Made by a program: the position numbers and the translations under genes | NCBI RefSeq assembly: GCF_024494655.1 | Contig: NZ_JANHDL010000003.1 | Coordinates: 124,001-188,000, forward strand | DNA: 64,000 nt | DNA from: Halorubrum laminariae | Lineage (GTDB): Archaea > Halobacteriota > Halobacteria > Halobacteriales > Haloferacaceae | Reading direction: 5' to 3' | Notes under the pieces: model-generated | What the model was told of the DNA's origin: nothing | The model's database searches: none | What the model saw: the letters and a program-made list of their open reading frames with translations, nothing else | Shown: positions 56,614-64,000 of the stretch, piece by piece | How positions within the stretch are numbered: the stretch's first letter is position 1 | How the letters are laid out: every line of letters starts with the position of its first letter

Positions 56614-59517
56614 ATGCCAGCGGAATTTGAGTTTCACGCTCGCCTGTTTTCATCGTTCAAAGACTACATAAATGAAAACGAATCTGACTTCAATGAGCCA
56701 ATAGGAGAAGAAAAAACGAAAACAGGATTCATCGACATCTATCTTCCATCCAATCTTCGGGAGGGCGTTGTTATCGAAGTGAAACGTGGCGATATTGATC
56801 CCCACTCGTACGAAGTGGTTAAGCAGGGTCATCGATACGCCCGAGACAAAGGCGTTGAGCTGTTCGCGACCGCGAACGAAAACGACGTGTTCCTCTTCCG
56901 GAGAACCGAAACCGCAACCAGTATCACGGAACTTGACCGGAAGCACTATGATTTGAGAAATCTCTCGCTAGAACAGTTTTTCGAGCAGTTTTTAGAAGAT
57001 ATCAAGGAACTACAGGAAGGCAGGGGACGGGTATTCCAGTTCGACGATCTGATTGTTAGCCGGCTACGTAGTTTCCATACCAGTATTTATCCGACGTATC
57101 AGGAGCTGATTGAACGGGAGTTCAACGAGAACGAACACTTCGAAGAGCAGCTTGTTGAGTGGGCTCGGGAGAACGATTATCCGTTCGAGTATCCCGGCGT
57201 GGAGCGGACGTTCAAGCTTGCTGCACAGCAATACGCGTATCTGTTGATGAATCGTGTCGTGTTTTACGAGCTCGTCCGGGAACAAGACGTGGATACAGAG
57301 AGCGGGTTCCCGTTAAATCAGATATATGGCGGCGTTTCAGTCGATAAACTCGATCAGCATCTGGAAGACTGCTTCCAGTCAATTATGGAGGAGATCGACT
57401 ACGAAGCGATCTTCAAGAATGACAGCGAGTTCTTCAAACAAATCCCTGAGAACGATCTCACCCGGACACGACTCCATTCGTTCACTCGGAGTATCGAGGA
57501 GGAGCCGTTACGAGATATCAGCGTTGACGTGGCCGGACAAATCTACCAGGAGCTCATCCCCGTCGAAGAGCGGAAAGAACTCGGTCAATTTTACACACCA
57601 GATGAGATCGGATCTATTCTCTCTAACTGGGCGATCCAGTCAAGCAACGATCGATTTCTCGATCCGTGTAGTGGATCCGGCTCAATCACCGTGGAGGCAT
57701 ATAAACGGATGGAGGAACTGGATGGGCTCTCCCACGAAGAAATCATCCGGAATATTACCGCAGTGGATATCAACAAATTCCCGCTACACCTCACTGCACT
57801 GAACCTCGCGACGAGAAATATTCACCAACCCACGAATGAGCTGTTTGCATATCATGCAGACTTCTTCGATCTCGATCCCGACACAATGCGGTTCGAGAGT
57901 AGCCGCCTCGGTGTTCGCGGCGAGGAAGCAGACGGATCTAACGAACCGATCGGAAAGTTCGATGCAACAGCAGCTAATCCCCCATACGTCCGCCAAGAGT
58001 ATCTCTACCCGAATCGAGACCACTTCCGAGAACACCTGAAAGAGTTTGGTCCGAGCTCAAAACAGGTATACTACGATGGGGAGAAAGAAATCGACGGACG
58101 AAGTGACCTCTATTGCTATTTCCTCACCCACATCACAAGTTTCCTCCGTGAGGGAGGACGACTGGCTTGGATCATTCCAACAAAATGGATGGTTGCTGAC
58201 TACGGCCCCAGTCTTCAGCAGTTCCTCTTCGATCACTACAAGGTAGAAGCCGTTGTCGGATTTCGGAAACGTGTTTTCGAGAGCGCTCTCGTCGATACAG
58301 TGTTGCTAATGATCGAACGGTGTGAAGACCCGGAAGAGCGGAAAAACACAGAAACGAACTTTGTCCGAATTAACAGCCCGATCGATCCAGATGACGCGAT
58401 CCGTGTTATCGATCGAGATTATGCCATTCCGGATGACTCGTTCATGAAGATTCACAGTAGGCCGAACTATCGGACTATTTCAGTCGATCAATCGTATTTG
58501 ATGGAGAATGTCGAGGAGAAACTTCATCACTATATTAACGCGCCAGCACTATATACGGCCGTTCTCGAACATAACAACACAATTCCGCTATCAGACGTAG
58601 CGGATATAACCCGTGGAAAAAAGACGGGAGCAAATCCAATTTTCATTCTCGACGAGGACGAGATCAGGTCACGAAACATCGAAGATGAGTTCCTACGCCC
58701 TGCAATCAAGAGCGTAAAAGAAGTTGACGGATTTGAGCATACTCCCGATGACGCCACAAAGTGGATGCTTGATATGAACAATTATGTTAACGACATCATG
58801 TCGACATCGGGATTCGGTGAAACCAGCGACCTGGAAGACCGAGTCTTACAATCGCTCCGTACCGATGGATACGATGGCGTCCTCTCGTATTTACAGTGGG
58901 CCGACAATCAGTCGTCGCGGACAAACAAGTCAATCCAGAACTATAATCCTTGGTTCAATATGGGATCGCTAGAAGACAAACTTACACCAATCATCTGTCC
59001 ACAGGCAATGGACACCCGATTGTTCTTCTTCAAAACGAACCAAGATATAGTTCCCAGTAATCGATTCCTCTTGGTGAAGCCGCATGGGGACGCTGAGCTT
59101 CTTCTCGGGTTGCTCAATTCAAGTATCACTAAGATCGTTATCGAAAGCCACGGAAGAGTCACGGGTGGCGGCGCAATTAACCTCTCTGGGTCTGATCTCC
59201 GTTCGCTACGAGTACTCAACCCTAATTCTCTCTCTGATAGACAAGCGTCGAAGGTGAAGAATGGATTCGAGAAAATGACGAATGGAAATGGAGAGGGACT
59301 GAATGATATTGATGAGGTGTTTATCAACGCTCTCAATCTTGACGTGACAACGGAGGAGGTTCAGCAGATGGCTGAAACGATCAAACAGGCACGCCGCACT
59401 AAAGGCCAAGAAGTGGAACCGCTCATTCAGGAGCTTGACGAACTAGAAGGACAAATTGAGATGGCGTTCCAAGATAATAGTCCTCAGCAACAGGGACTTT
59501 CGGAGTTTAGTGGCTAA
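56614..59517 (+). CDS. Type IIG-like restriction-modification enzyme
   Basis: 967 residues. N-terminal nuclease with Asp41 (GFIDIYLP) and Glu55-x-Lys57 (GVVIEVKRG); then an N6-adenine methyltransferase with LGQFYTPDEIG, SAM motif I FLDPCSGSGS (about residue 347) and catalytic NPPYV (about 454); C-terminal specificity domain. Start ATG was chosen over an upstream TTG. One polypeptide probably methylates and cuts the same site. Its DNA is notably AT-rich relative to the chromosome. Confidence 0.88.
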   Translation: MPAEFEFHARLFSSFKDYINENESDFNEPIGEEKTKTGFIDIYLPSNLREGVVIEVKRGDIDPHSYEVVKQGHRYARDKGVELFATANENDVFLFRRTETATSITELDRKHYDLRNLSLEQFFEQFLEDIKELQEGRGRVFQFDDLIVSRLRSFHTSIYPTYQELIEREFNENEHFEEQLVEWARENDYPFEYPGVERTFKLAAQQYAYLLMNRVVFYELVREQDVDTESGFPLNQIYGGVSVDKLDQHLEDCFQSIMEEIDYEAIFKNDSEFFKQIPENDLTRTRLHSFTRSIEEEPLRDISVDVAGQIYQELIPVEERKELGQFYTPDEIGSILSNWAIQSSNDRFLDPCSGSGSITVEAYKRMEELDGLSHEEIIRNITAVDINKFPLHLTALNLATRNIHQPTNELFAYHADFFDLDPDTMRFESSRLGVRGEEADGSNEPIGKFDATAANPPYVRQEYLYPNRDHFREHLKEFGPSSKQVYYDGEKEIDGRSDLYCYFLTHITSFLREGGRLAWIIPTKWMVADYGPSLQQFLFDHYKVEAVVGFRKRVFESALVDTVLLMIERCEDPEERKNTETNFVRINSPIDPDDAIRVIDRDYAIPDDSFMKIHSRPNYRTISVDQSYLMENVEEKLHHYINAPALYTAVLEHNNTIPLSDVADITRGKKTGANPIFILDEDEIRSRNIEDEFLRPAIKSVKEVDGFEHTPDDATKWMLDMNNYVNDIMSTSGFGETSDLEDRVLQSLRTDGYDGVLSYLQWADNQSSRTNKSIQNYNPWFNMGSLEDKLTPIICPQAMDTRLFFFKTNQDIVPSNRFLLVKPHGDAELLLGLLNSSITKIVIESHGRVTGGGAINLSGSDLRSLRVLNPNSLSDRQASKVKNGFEKMTNGNGEGLNDIDEVFINALNLDVTTEEVQQMAETIKQARRTKGQEVEPLIQELDELEGQIEMAFQDNSPQQQGLSEFSG

Positions 59518-59564
59518 CTAGGTCGAAAACCCCCTCTAGTAACAAAGCAAACTCTGTTAGATAA

Positions 59565-60401
59565 TCATAAATCAAGTAGCTGTTGTTTTGCGTCCTCGGC
59601 AGACAAATAGTCCAGATCGAAATCCAACCAAGTGCGGGCATCTGATTCATCGGGCGGGTCCGAAACAGAACTAGAGTGAGAATTTCGGGAGAGATTGCCA
59701 TAATATCCGACCCCTGTATCATCATTTAGTCTCTCCATCGGGTGATGGATCATAATCGCTTCAGTGCCACTCCGTGAAGCAGAGTCAGCTAAGAGGAAGT
59801 AATTACGACGGTCTTCGTAGAATGGCCACCAATCTTCGACTGATCCAGGCCAGTCACTCCGTTTAATTTCGACTTGACCGAGAGCGGTTCCATTTCCATC
59901 GCCGACCAAGATATCGACATCGATTACTGAGTATTGAATCGGCATGTTATTTCGGACCCAGTTTTGAACCGGCGTTACTGATCGGTTGATGTTTTTACTT
60001 GTCTCCCCAGCTGGAAGAGATGTTCCCATAATATCTTGAAGTTCACCTTCGAGATCATCAAGTCCGACAAATTGAGTCGATCCTGTTAGTGAATTTCCGT
60101 TAGGACTTATTTGCCCAACCTCCGCTTCCCCTCTAAGGCTTCGCCAGTCAGCTCTCGCCTCACCAATCCAGATAAGTGGCACTTCTGCTCTCTCTGCGAG
60201 GTCTGAGGCGCATTCTAAACGAGTAACTGGTGGATCCCTTGATCCGCTTGGATTGAAAGATTCCCAATCATCTGGCCAATGAATCGAGATTCCTTTTAGA
60301 TCTACATCACCATCATCACGTATTCCCCACAGTTGAATCTCATGTCCTACTGATGAAACGTGTAATCCATCTTGTGTGTATTGGATAAATTCGTCATCCA
60401 T
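59565..60401 (-). CDS. Predicted PD-(D/E)xK nuclease-like protein, unknown role
   Basis: 278 residues. Near residues 160-185 it reads VIDVDILVGDGNGTALGQVE IKR: Asp161/163, then Glu178-x-Lys180, followed by DWPG. This is the layout of a restriction-type ExK nuclease core. The first half (WPDDWESFNPSGSRDPPVTR) has no recognised domain. It is convergent with the IIG gene, and could be its accessory or an independent nuclease. AT-rich DNA. Confidence 0.55.
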   Translation of the reverse strand: MDDEFIQYTQDGLHVSSVGHEIQLWGIRDDGDVDLKGISIHWPDDWESFNPSGSRDPPVTRLECASDLAERAEVPLIWIGEARADWRSLRGEAEVGQISPNGNSLTGSTQFVGLDDLEGELQDIMGTSLPAGETSKNINRSVTPVQNWVRNNMPIQYSVIDVDILVGDGNGTALGQVEIKRSDWPGSVEDWWPFYEDRRNYFLLADSASRSGTEAIMIHHPMERLNDDTGVGYYGNLSRNSHSSSVSDPPDESDARTWLDFDLDYLSAEDAKQQLLDL

Positions 60402-60635
60402 ATTTCAATAAAAGAATATCCTATGTGATTAATCTGTTGACAAACTAATGTCAAACCAGAGTATTCGCTAGTGGTTACAATATCAGGGTGAAAATTCCTA
60501 ATCCTCTGATATCTCAAGCGGTAGAGATGGGATTATTCAGTAACTAGCAGGAAAAAATGGATGTTAAATCTCAGAGCTTAATCGAAAACTGTTGGTACTG
60601 ATTGTGTCGAAGTTATCGGTACGTCAGCAGAAATT

Positions 60636-60869
60636 TCAGTCAGCAGTAGGAGCGAGAGGCTCGGACTGCTCTTCTTCCATCGGCTCTGTAATCCCCCCGG
60701 TTAGCTTGAAAACAGCGGCTTTGTGGTCGGTCTTCGATTTGTGAATGGATGTTGGTTTGACGCCGAGTTCCTCGTAGGCATCCAGGTCAATATCTTCGTC
60801 CCAGAATTCACACTGCTTTCGTACTTCTGCGAGGAGGCCGTGAAGGTGGATAAGCTCCTGCTTCTTCAT
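60636..60869 (-). CDS. UPF0058 family protein
   Basis: 77 residues starting MKKQELIHLHGLLAEVRKQC, matching the archaeal UPF0058 family, with an acidic C-terminal extension. All-helical, function unknown. The ATG at 60869 gives the canonical family start. The family is usually chromosomal, so its copy here is an acquired or relocated gene. Confidence 0.85.
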   Translation of the reverse strand: MKKQELIHLHGLLAEVRKQCEFWDEDIDLDAYEELGVKPTSIHKSKTDHKAAVFKLTGGITEPMEEEQSEPLAPTAD

Positions 60870-61238
60870 GAGTACCAATCCTTTGCTACCGGAGGTTTAT
60901 ATTATTATCCTGAGTCACGTTACCACACATTGGATTCACCAATTTGAATCGTACTTGCAAGTAACTATTACACGGCGCGCCGAGTCAGGCGCGCCGACCC
61001 CCGCGTTTCTGCTGTAATCTGTCGAGCGAAGCGAGACAGTGGTTTACTCCAGTGGCTCCTTAGCCACACACGTAACTGAGAGTTGGGTACCCCACATCGA
61101 AGTTACGCCGGTGGGAAAAACCGTGCAGTCGCTCAGGGATCAGATCATCGACGAAGCACTCGCGAACACCGCGAGAAAGCAGCAAAAAGAACCGCTAAAT
61201 GCCTGGATCGATAGTGATGCCTCTCACGAGTCCCCGAG
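60870..61238. other. Gap with palindromes and a weak plus-strand ORF
   Basis: About 370 nt. GGCGCGCCGAGTCAGGCGCGCC near 60974-60996 is two 8-nt palindromes in tandem, likely a hairpin or terminator. TGTCGAGCGAAGCGAGACA (61019-61038) is another inverted repeat. A GTG-started 67-codon plus-strand ORF (61039-61242) has plausible helical content (TVQSLRDQIIDEALANTARK) but no family. The end (CCCCGAGCTAGCCGGGG) is a hairpin at the opposite-strand stop codon. Confidence 0.45.
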
Positions 61239-63365
61239 CTAGCCGGGGGTTCCTAACGCGTCGGCAAAGTGACTGGGTTCGTATACACGACCGTCGATGA
61301 GGGTGATCTTTGGCGCGAACTCGAACGCGAACTTCCGAAACTTCTCGCCCGTTACCTTCGACCACTGGCTCGCCCCACTCCGGAGAAGCCGACGGGCCTC
61401 AGCGAGGGAATCGGGCTGGAAACCGATGTCGAGCTGATCGGGATCAACGCCTTCCGTCCGACTGATCTCTCCGCCGTATCTGTCGAGCCAGCGACTCCAC
61501 GGGTCGTCGTCACCGCCGTGAGCCTCTGCTCTGGTGAGCCCGTCAAGCGTGTTCTCAAGACCGGACTTGATGCTGTTCGACACCGAGTCGATGTAGCCCG
61601 TCAGTTCCTGGGCAATGTACTTCGACCCGATTTGAACCTCTCCGTAGGTATGATCCACGAGCGGCGAGAGCCGCTTGAGAGCGCGATAGACGGTGTCGAG
61701 ATGAACACCGATGGAATGGGCCAACTCCTTCGGCGACGTCTCTCCGCCGTCCGTGAGCAGCGTCTCGACCAGCTCCGTGTCCGTCTCGTTCATCTGTGTC
61801 GCCGTCCCGAAGATCTGGTCGTCTTGTTTGGTCTCTATTCGCGGCAGACGGTCGGGAAGGATCTTCCGCCACCGTCGAGATCCGGTTACCTCGAAGTAGT
61901 CGTCGTCGACGAACATCTGGCCGTCCGGACGGGTCGGAATGCTCGACCAGTTGAGAACGTTCAACAGCGCCTCGTCGAGTTCCGTGACGAGCGTGTCGAG
62001 GTCTTTCCAGTACAGCGTGTCGTCGTGGATCGAGTTCTGGAAGGAGACGCCAATCTTCGGATTTTCGAGCGCTGTCCCCTCGACTGCGTCGGGGTTTCGC
62101 ATGTGGTAGTGCTTGAACTCTTTCGCTAGGTCATGGCTGCCGACTAACTTGCCGGCACGACGCGAGTCGATAGTCGCAGTATGGTAGTGACCAGGGCACT
62201 CCCGGTCGTCACGAACCGACTTCGTGTACCCTTCGCGGTCGCCGGCGAGCAACAAAGAGATCTCGTGAAGCGTCCCGTCGTACGCGATGACCTCACCGGT
62301 CTCCCCTTTGAGCACTCTGACGTATAGCTCCGCGTCAACGATGTTCGACGACTTGTGGAGCCGATCCTCGTCGAAGTCCGCCGGATAGATGGGCGTCGGA
62401 CTGTTGAATCGGAAACCCTGGCGCGTCGCGAGCGCATCAAGCGACTGCCGGAGCACCGTCGGGTACTGTTCGAAGTTCCAGTATGACCCCTCAACCTCGA
62501 CGTCGTACCCCTCCAAGTCGTAGGGGTTGGACATCGCTCTGTTCCCCTGCTTTGTCTCGATGTCTGGCCACCGAGGAGAGATTCGGAAGTACGCGCGCTT
62601 CCGAGCTTCTGACTTGGCAGCACCCCACGAGTCGTACCCCCTCGGATAGACATACACGAGGTACTCCCGGACCTCATCGAGTTGGAAATTCTCGGCAGCG
62701 CGTGGGGCAAGACCGGAGGATTTGAATCCGAATTCAACGTTCCACTCGGTCCCGTCAATTTCGGCCGTCGTCCTGAGTCGCCCGTGCTGCTCGAAGTCGT
62801 GCTCTCCCTGGAGGGAGCGCAGGCCAAAGTACGATCGGAGCGGATTATCGAGGTCCTCACAGTTCCATTTGAGATATGCGTGGAACTCGTGGGGCTGCGG
62901 GTCGATGAACGTACGGGCGAAGTGCTCATCGTCAGAGTCGGCTTCCTCGGTGGCCTCGTCAGTGTCGGTCGTGTCCGCCTCGCTCTGTTCTCCGGAACGC
63001 TTCTCGGCGCGCTGGTACGCCTCACATGTCTTGAGATGGTGGGTCGAGTCGTCGTCCCGGGTATGCGTCTCTCGGCAGTATCGACACTGTGAGACTACTT
63101 CAGTGTCGCACCTGCCCTCGTGCCTCACCGCGATACGGTGCTGTTTGAATTTACACCGACAGAACCGACATCTGGCGATGTATCGGGGGTTAACGGTTCG
63201 TTGCCGTGACTCCGTGAATGTGGTTGAGTTGGCTGTCGTATCCGCATCTGCACGGAGTGCGTCCGCTTCTGTTTGTTCGACCGATGTTTGGACAGAGTCT
63301 GTCCGGTCGTCAGTAACTGCCTCGGCCTCTTCGAGCTGCCCGAAGAGGTCATCCGAGTCGGTCAT
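61239..63365 (-). CDS. Zinc-finger/HTH protein of mobile-element type (DUF7845-like)
   Basis: 708 residues. Two tandem C2HC zinc fingers are exact: Cys66-x2-Cys69-x12-His82-x3-Cys86 and Cys94-x2-Cys97-x12-His110-x3-Cys114. A large central domain follows (ECPGHYHTATIDSRRAGKLVG; HYHMRNPDAVEG), then an HTH (TSPKELAHSIGVHLDTVYRA) near residues 540-560. I recall proteins of this kind on haloarchaeal plasmids and integrated elements. A replication or DNA-maintenance role is inferred. A Shine-Dalgarno GGAGG about 10 nt upstream fixes the ATG. Confidence 0.6.
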   Translation of the reverse strand: MTDSDDLFGQLEEAEAVTDDRTDSVQTSVEQTEADALRADADTTANSTTFTESRQRTVNPRYIARCRFCRCKFKQHRIAVRHEGRCDTEVVSQCRYCRETHTRDDDSTHHLKTCEAYQRAEKRSGEQSEADTTDTDEATEEADSDDEHFARTFIDPQPHEFHAYLKWNCEDLDNPLRSYFGLRSLQGEHDFEQHGRLRTTAEIDGTEWNVEFGFKSSGLAPRAAENFQLDEVREYLVYVYPRGYDSWGAAKSEARKRAYFRISPRWPDIETKQGNRAMSNPYDLEGYDVEVEGSYWNFEQYPTVLRQSLDALATRQGFRFNSPTPIYPADFDEDRLHKSSNIVDAELYVRVLKGETGEVIAYDGTLHEISLLLAGDREGYTKSVRDDRECPGHYHTATIDSRRAGKLVGSHDLAKEFKHYHMRNPDAVEGTALENPKIGVSFQNSIHDDTLYWKDLDTLVTELDEALLNVLNWSSIPTRPDGQMFVDDDYFEVTGSRRWRKILPDRLPRIETKQDDQIFGTATQMNETDTELVETLLTDGGETSPKELAHSIGVHLDTVYRALKRLSPLVDHTYGEVQIGSKYIAQELTGYIDSVSNSIKSGLENTLDGLTRAEAHGGDDDPWSRWLDRYGGEISRTEGVDPDQLDIGFQPDSLAEARRLLRSGASQWSKVTGEKFRKFAFEFAPKITLIDGRVYEPSHFADALGTPG

Positions 63366-63467
63366 CGCGACCACCTCCGTATGGAAGGTGCGCATGTATC
63401 CGTCCCAGTGTGATCCCGTCCGGCGCGATCTCTCGCGCCGTAACGTTCAACACACCCCAAGGAGAGG

Positions 63468-63599
63468 TTACACACGCCAGACCACCTCCGTTTGTGGAGC
63501 TGGTCGGCGTTCAATCGGTACGTCTGAACACGTACACCCACCGGCGCGGGCAACTGCCTTGGAACAGTTTGGAGCCCGCGCGGGTTGGTTTCGGGTCAC
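63468..63599 (-). CDS. Possible 43-residue cysteine-containing ORF
   Basis: GTG start overlapping the stop (GTGA) of the upstream 39-residue ORF; reads VTRNQPARAPNCSKAVARAG, then GCTCSDVPIERRP and ends VVWRV. Three Cys. Overlap with its neighbour, composition and position before the zinc-finger gene support coupled translation. Confidence 0.4.
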   Translation of the reverse strand: MTRNQPARAPNCSKAVARAGGCTCSDVPIERRPAPQTEVVWRV

Positions 63600-63715
63600 G
63601 GCTGACACCTCCCATCCTCGAGCGCCGCGCAGCGCTGTCTCGGATGTTCGATCTCGCAGCCGCAGAACTCACAGATGAGCAGGAGGCCCTCTGCCGGGTC
63701 GATATGACCCGTCAT
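63596..63715 (-). CDS. 39-residue zinc-finger-like protein
   Basis: Too short for usual thresholds. Reads MTGHIDPAEGLLLICEFCGC, then EIEHPRQRCAALEDGRCQP. Cys15-x2-Cys18-x-Cys20 plus Cys29 and Cys37 make a zinc-site candidate. The overlap with the next ORF and codon bias argue for a real gene. It is the first small gene inside the right edge of the element, upstream of the large zinc-finger protein, and probably shares its transcript. Confidence 0.6.
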   Translation of the reverse strand: MTGHIDPAEGLLLICEFCGCEIEHPRQRCAALEDGRCQP

Positions 63716-63886
63716 AATGACCACCGCTGCTCACCGTAGAGATCGCTAGCGGGCGACGACCCGCCTAAGCGGTTCTTATGAACTCCCTTTTTGCAGGGAG
63801 TGGTTGTCAGCCCAGAAAGTGCGAATCCGGCCGCTAGAAGCGTCCTACCTTGCGGTGAAGAACACTGGTTACGGCGAGAAAACGGT

Positions 63887-63901
63887 AGTGGACTCGCGGG
63901 G
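63887..63901. other. Right attachment site, within the tRNA-Ala 3' end
   Basis: AGTGGACTCGCGGGG, identical to 45659-45673. All but the first two bases belong to the tRNA-Ala 3' end. Integration here restores a functional tRNA. Confidence 0.8.
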
Positions 63902-63960
63902 ATTTGAACCCCGGGCCTTCCCCGTGCCAGGGGGATGATCTACCACTGATCTACGAGCCC
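63889..63960 (-). tRNA. tRNA-Ala(GGC)
   Basis: 72 nt fold fully on the minus strand: acceptor GGGCTCG/CGAGTCC (one G-U), D arm GATC..GATC, anticodon arm TCCCC-CTGGCAC-GGGGA with anticodon GGC (decodes GCC), T arm CGGGG-TTCAAAT-CCCCG, discriminator A. No intron, CCA not encoded. Its 3' end is the integration target of the element to its left. Confidence 0.96.
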
Positions 63961-64000
63961 TCGTACGCATCCGTTCGTTCCCCGGTGAATATATTAAGGC

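Larger units (their letters stand above)
45659..63901. mobile_element. Integrated element of about 18 kb in tRNA-Ala(GGC), defence island
   Basis: Bounded by a 15-nt direct repeat (45659 and 63887) that is the 3' end of tRNA-Ala(GGC). Carries a tyrosine recombinase beside the left site, a second small recombinase, a zinc-finger/HTH protein beside the right site, and cargo for DNA restriction and toxin-antitoxin function. Large parts (49000-53000, 56500-60900) are more AT-rich than the chromosome. No capsid, terminase or portal gene is seen, so it looks like an integrative plasmid or genomic island and not a complete virus. Confidence 0.8.

Noticed and set aside
61039..61242. Transposase remnant next to a hairpin resembling an IS200/IS605 end
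   Set aside because: Peptide shows no transposase motif, and the hairpin is short; kept only as a weak ORF in the gap.

Overview
This window is a piece of a haloarchaeal chromosome. It is mostly GC-rich, its proteins are strongly acidic, many genes begin at or near a TATA-box-directed transcription start with almost no leader, it encodes archaeal TFB and a tRNA-Trp synthetase of haloarchaeal layout, and its CRISPR repeat is of the haloarchaeal type I-B kind. The overall look fits Halorubrum or a close relative; that genus call is inference.

Region 1 (1-26125) is ordinary chromosome. It holds a partial gene end that may be NAD kinase, small membrane and secreted proteins, type II GAPDH, TrpRS, a large multi-PAS sensor kinase, OsmC, an aldo/keto reductase, PurA, a small winged-helix regulator, a 779-residue coiled-coil protein, a Nudix hydrolase and a cupin protein, TFB, an M24 peptidase, an MFS transporter, then a coupled hisC / adenylate-kinase-like / CDP-alcohol phosphotransferase operon, and hisF. 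Oddities here are an AT-rich block inside trpS, a receiver domain with Glu at its phospho-acceptor position, and a 17-nt tandem repeat between two divergent genes that has a near-identical single unit about 22 kb away.

Region 2 (26287-36989) is a complete type I-B CRISPR-Cas locus. A single minus-strand operon, cas6-cas8b-cas7-cas5-cas3-cas4-cas1-cas2, runs straight into a short leader and an array of 21 repeats and 20 spacers. The array shows decayed repeats at the leader-distal end and one exact tandem spacer duplication. The interference genes (cas8b to cas3) are visibly more AT-rich than cas6 and cas4-cas1-cas2, which suggests module exchange.

Region 3 (37249-45258) is chromosome again: metabolic enzymes, ThrRS, a 36-residue double zinc-knuckle protein that is easily missed, a RecA/RAD55-like ATPase and tRNA-Arg(UCG).

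Region 4 (about 45588/45659-63901) is an integrated element of about 18 kb in the 3' end of tRNA-Ala(GGC), bounded by a 15-nt direct repeat copied from that tRNA. Its integrase lies just inside the left att site and a zinc-finger/HTH protein preceded by two tiny cysteine-rich ORFs lies inside the right one. Its cargo looks like a defence island: a 944-residue protein made of about 13 homing-endonuclease-associated-type repeats plus helix-hairpin-helix, a second small tyrosine recombinase, a HEPN/MNT toxin-antitoxin pair, a non-coding stretch with four degenerate repeats, a modification-dependent-type nuclease, a type IIG-like restriction-modification enzyme and an adjacent ExK-nuclease-like protein. 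The HNR-array protein and the periodic non-coding stretch are the best candidates for something undescribed.
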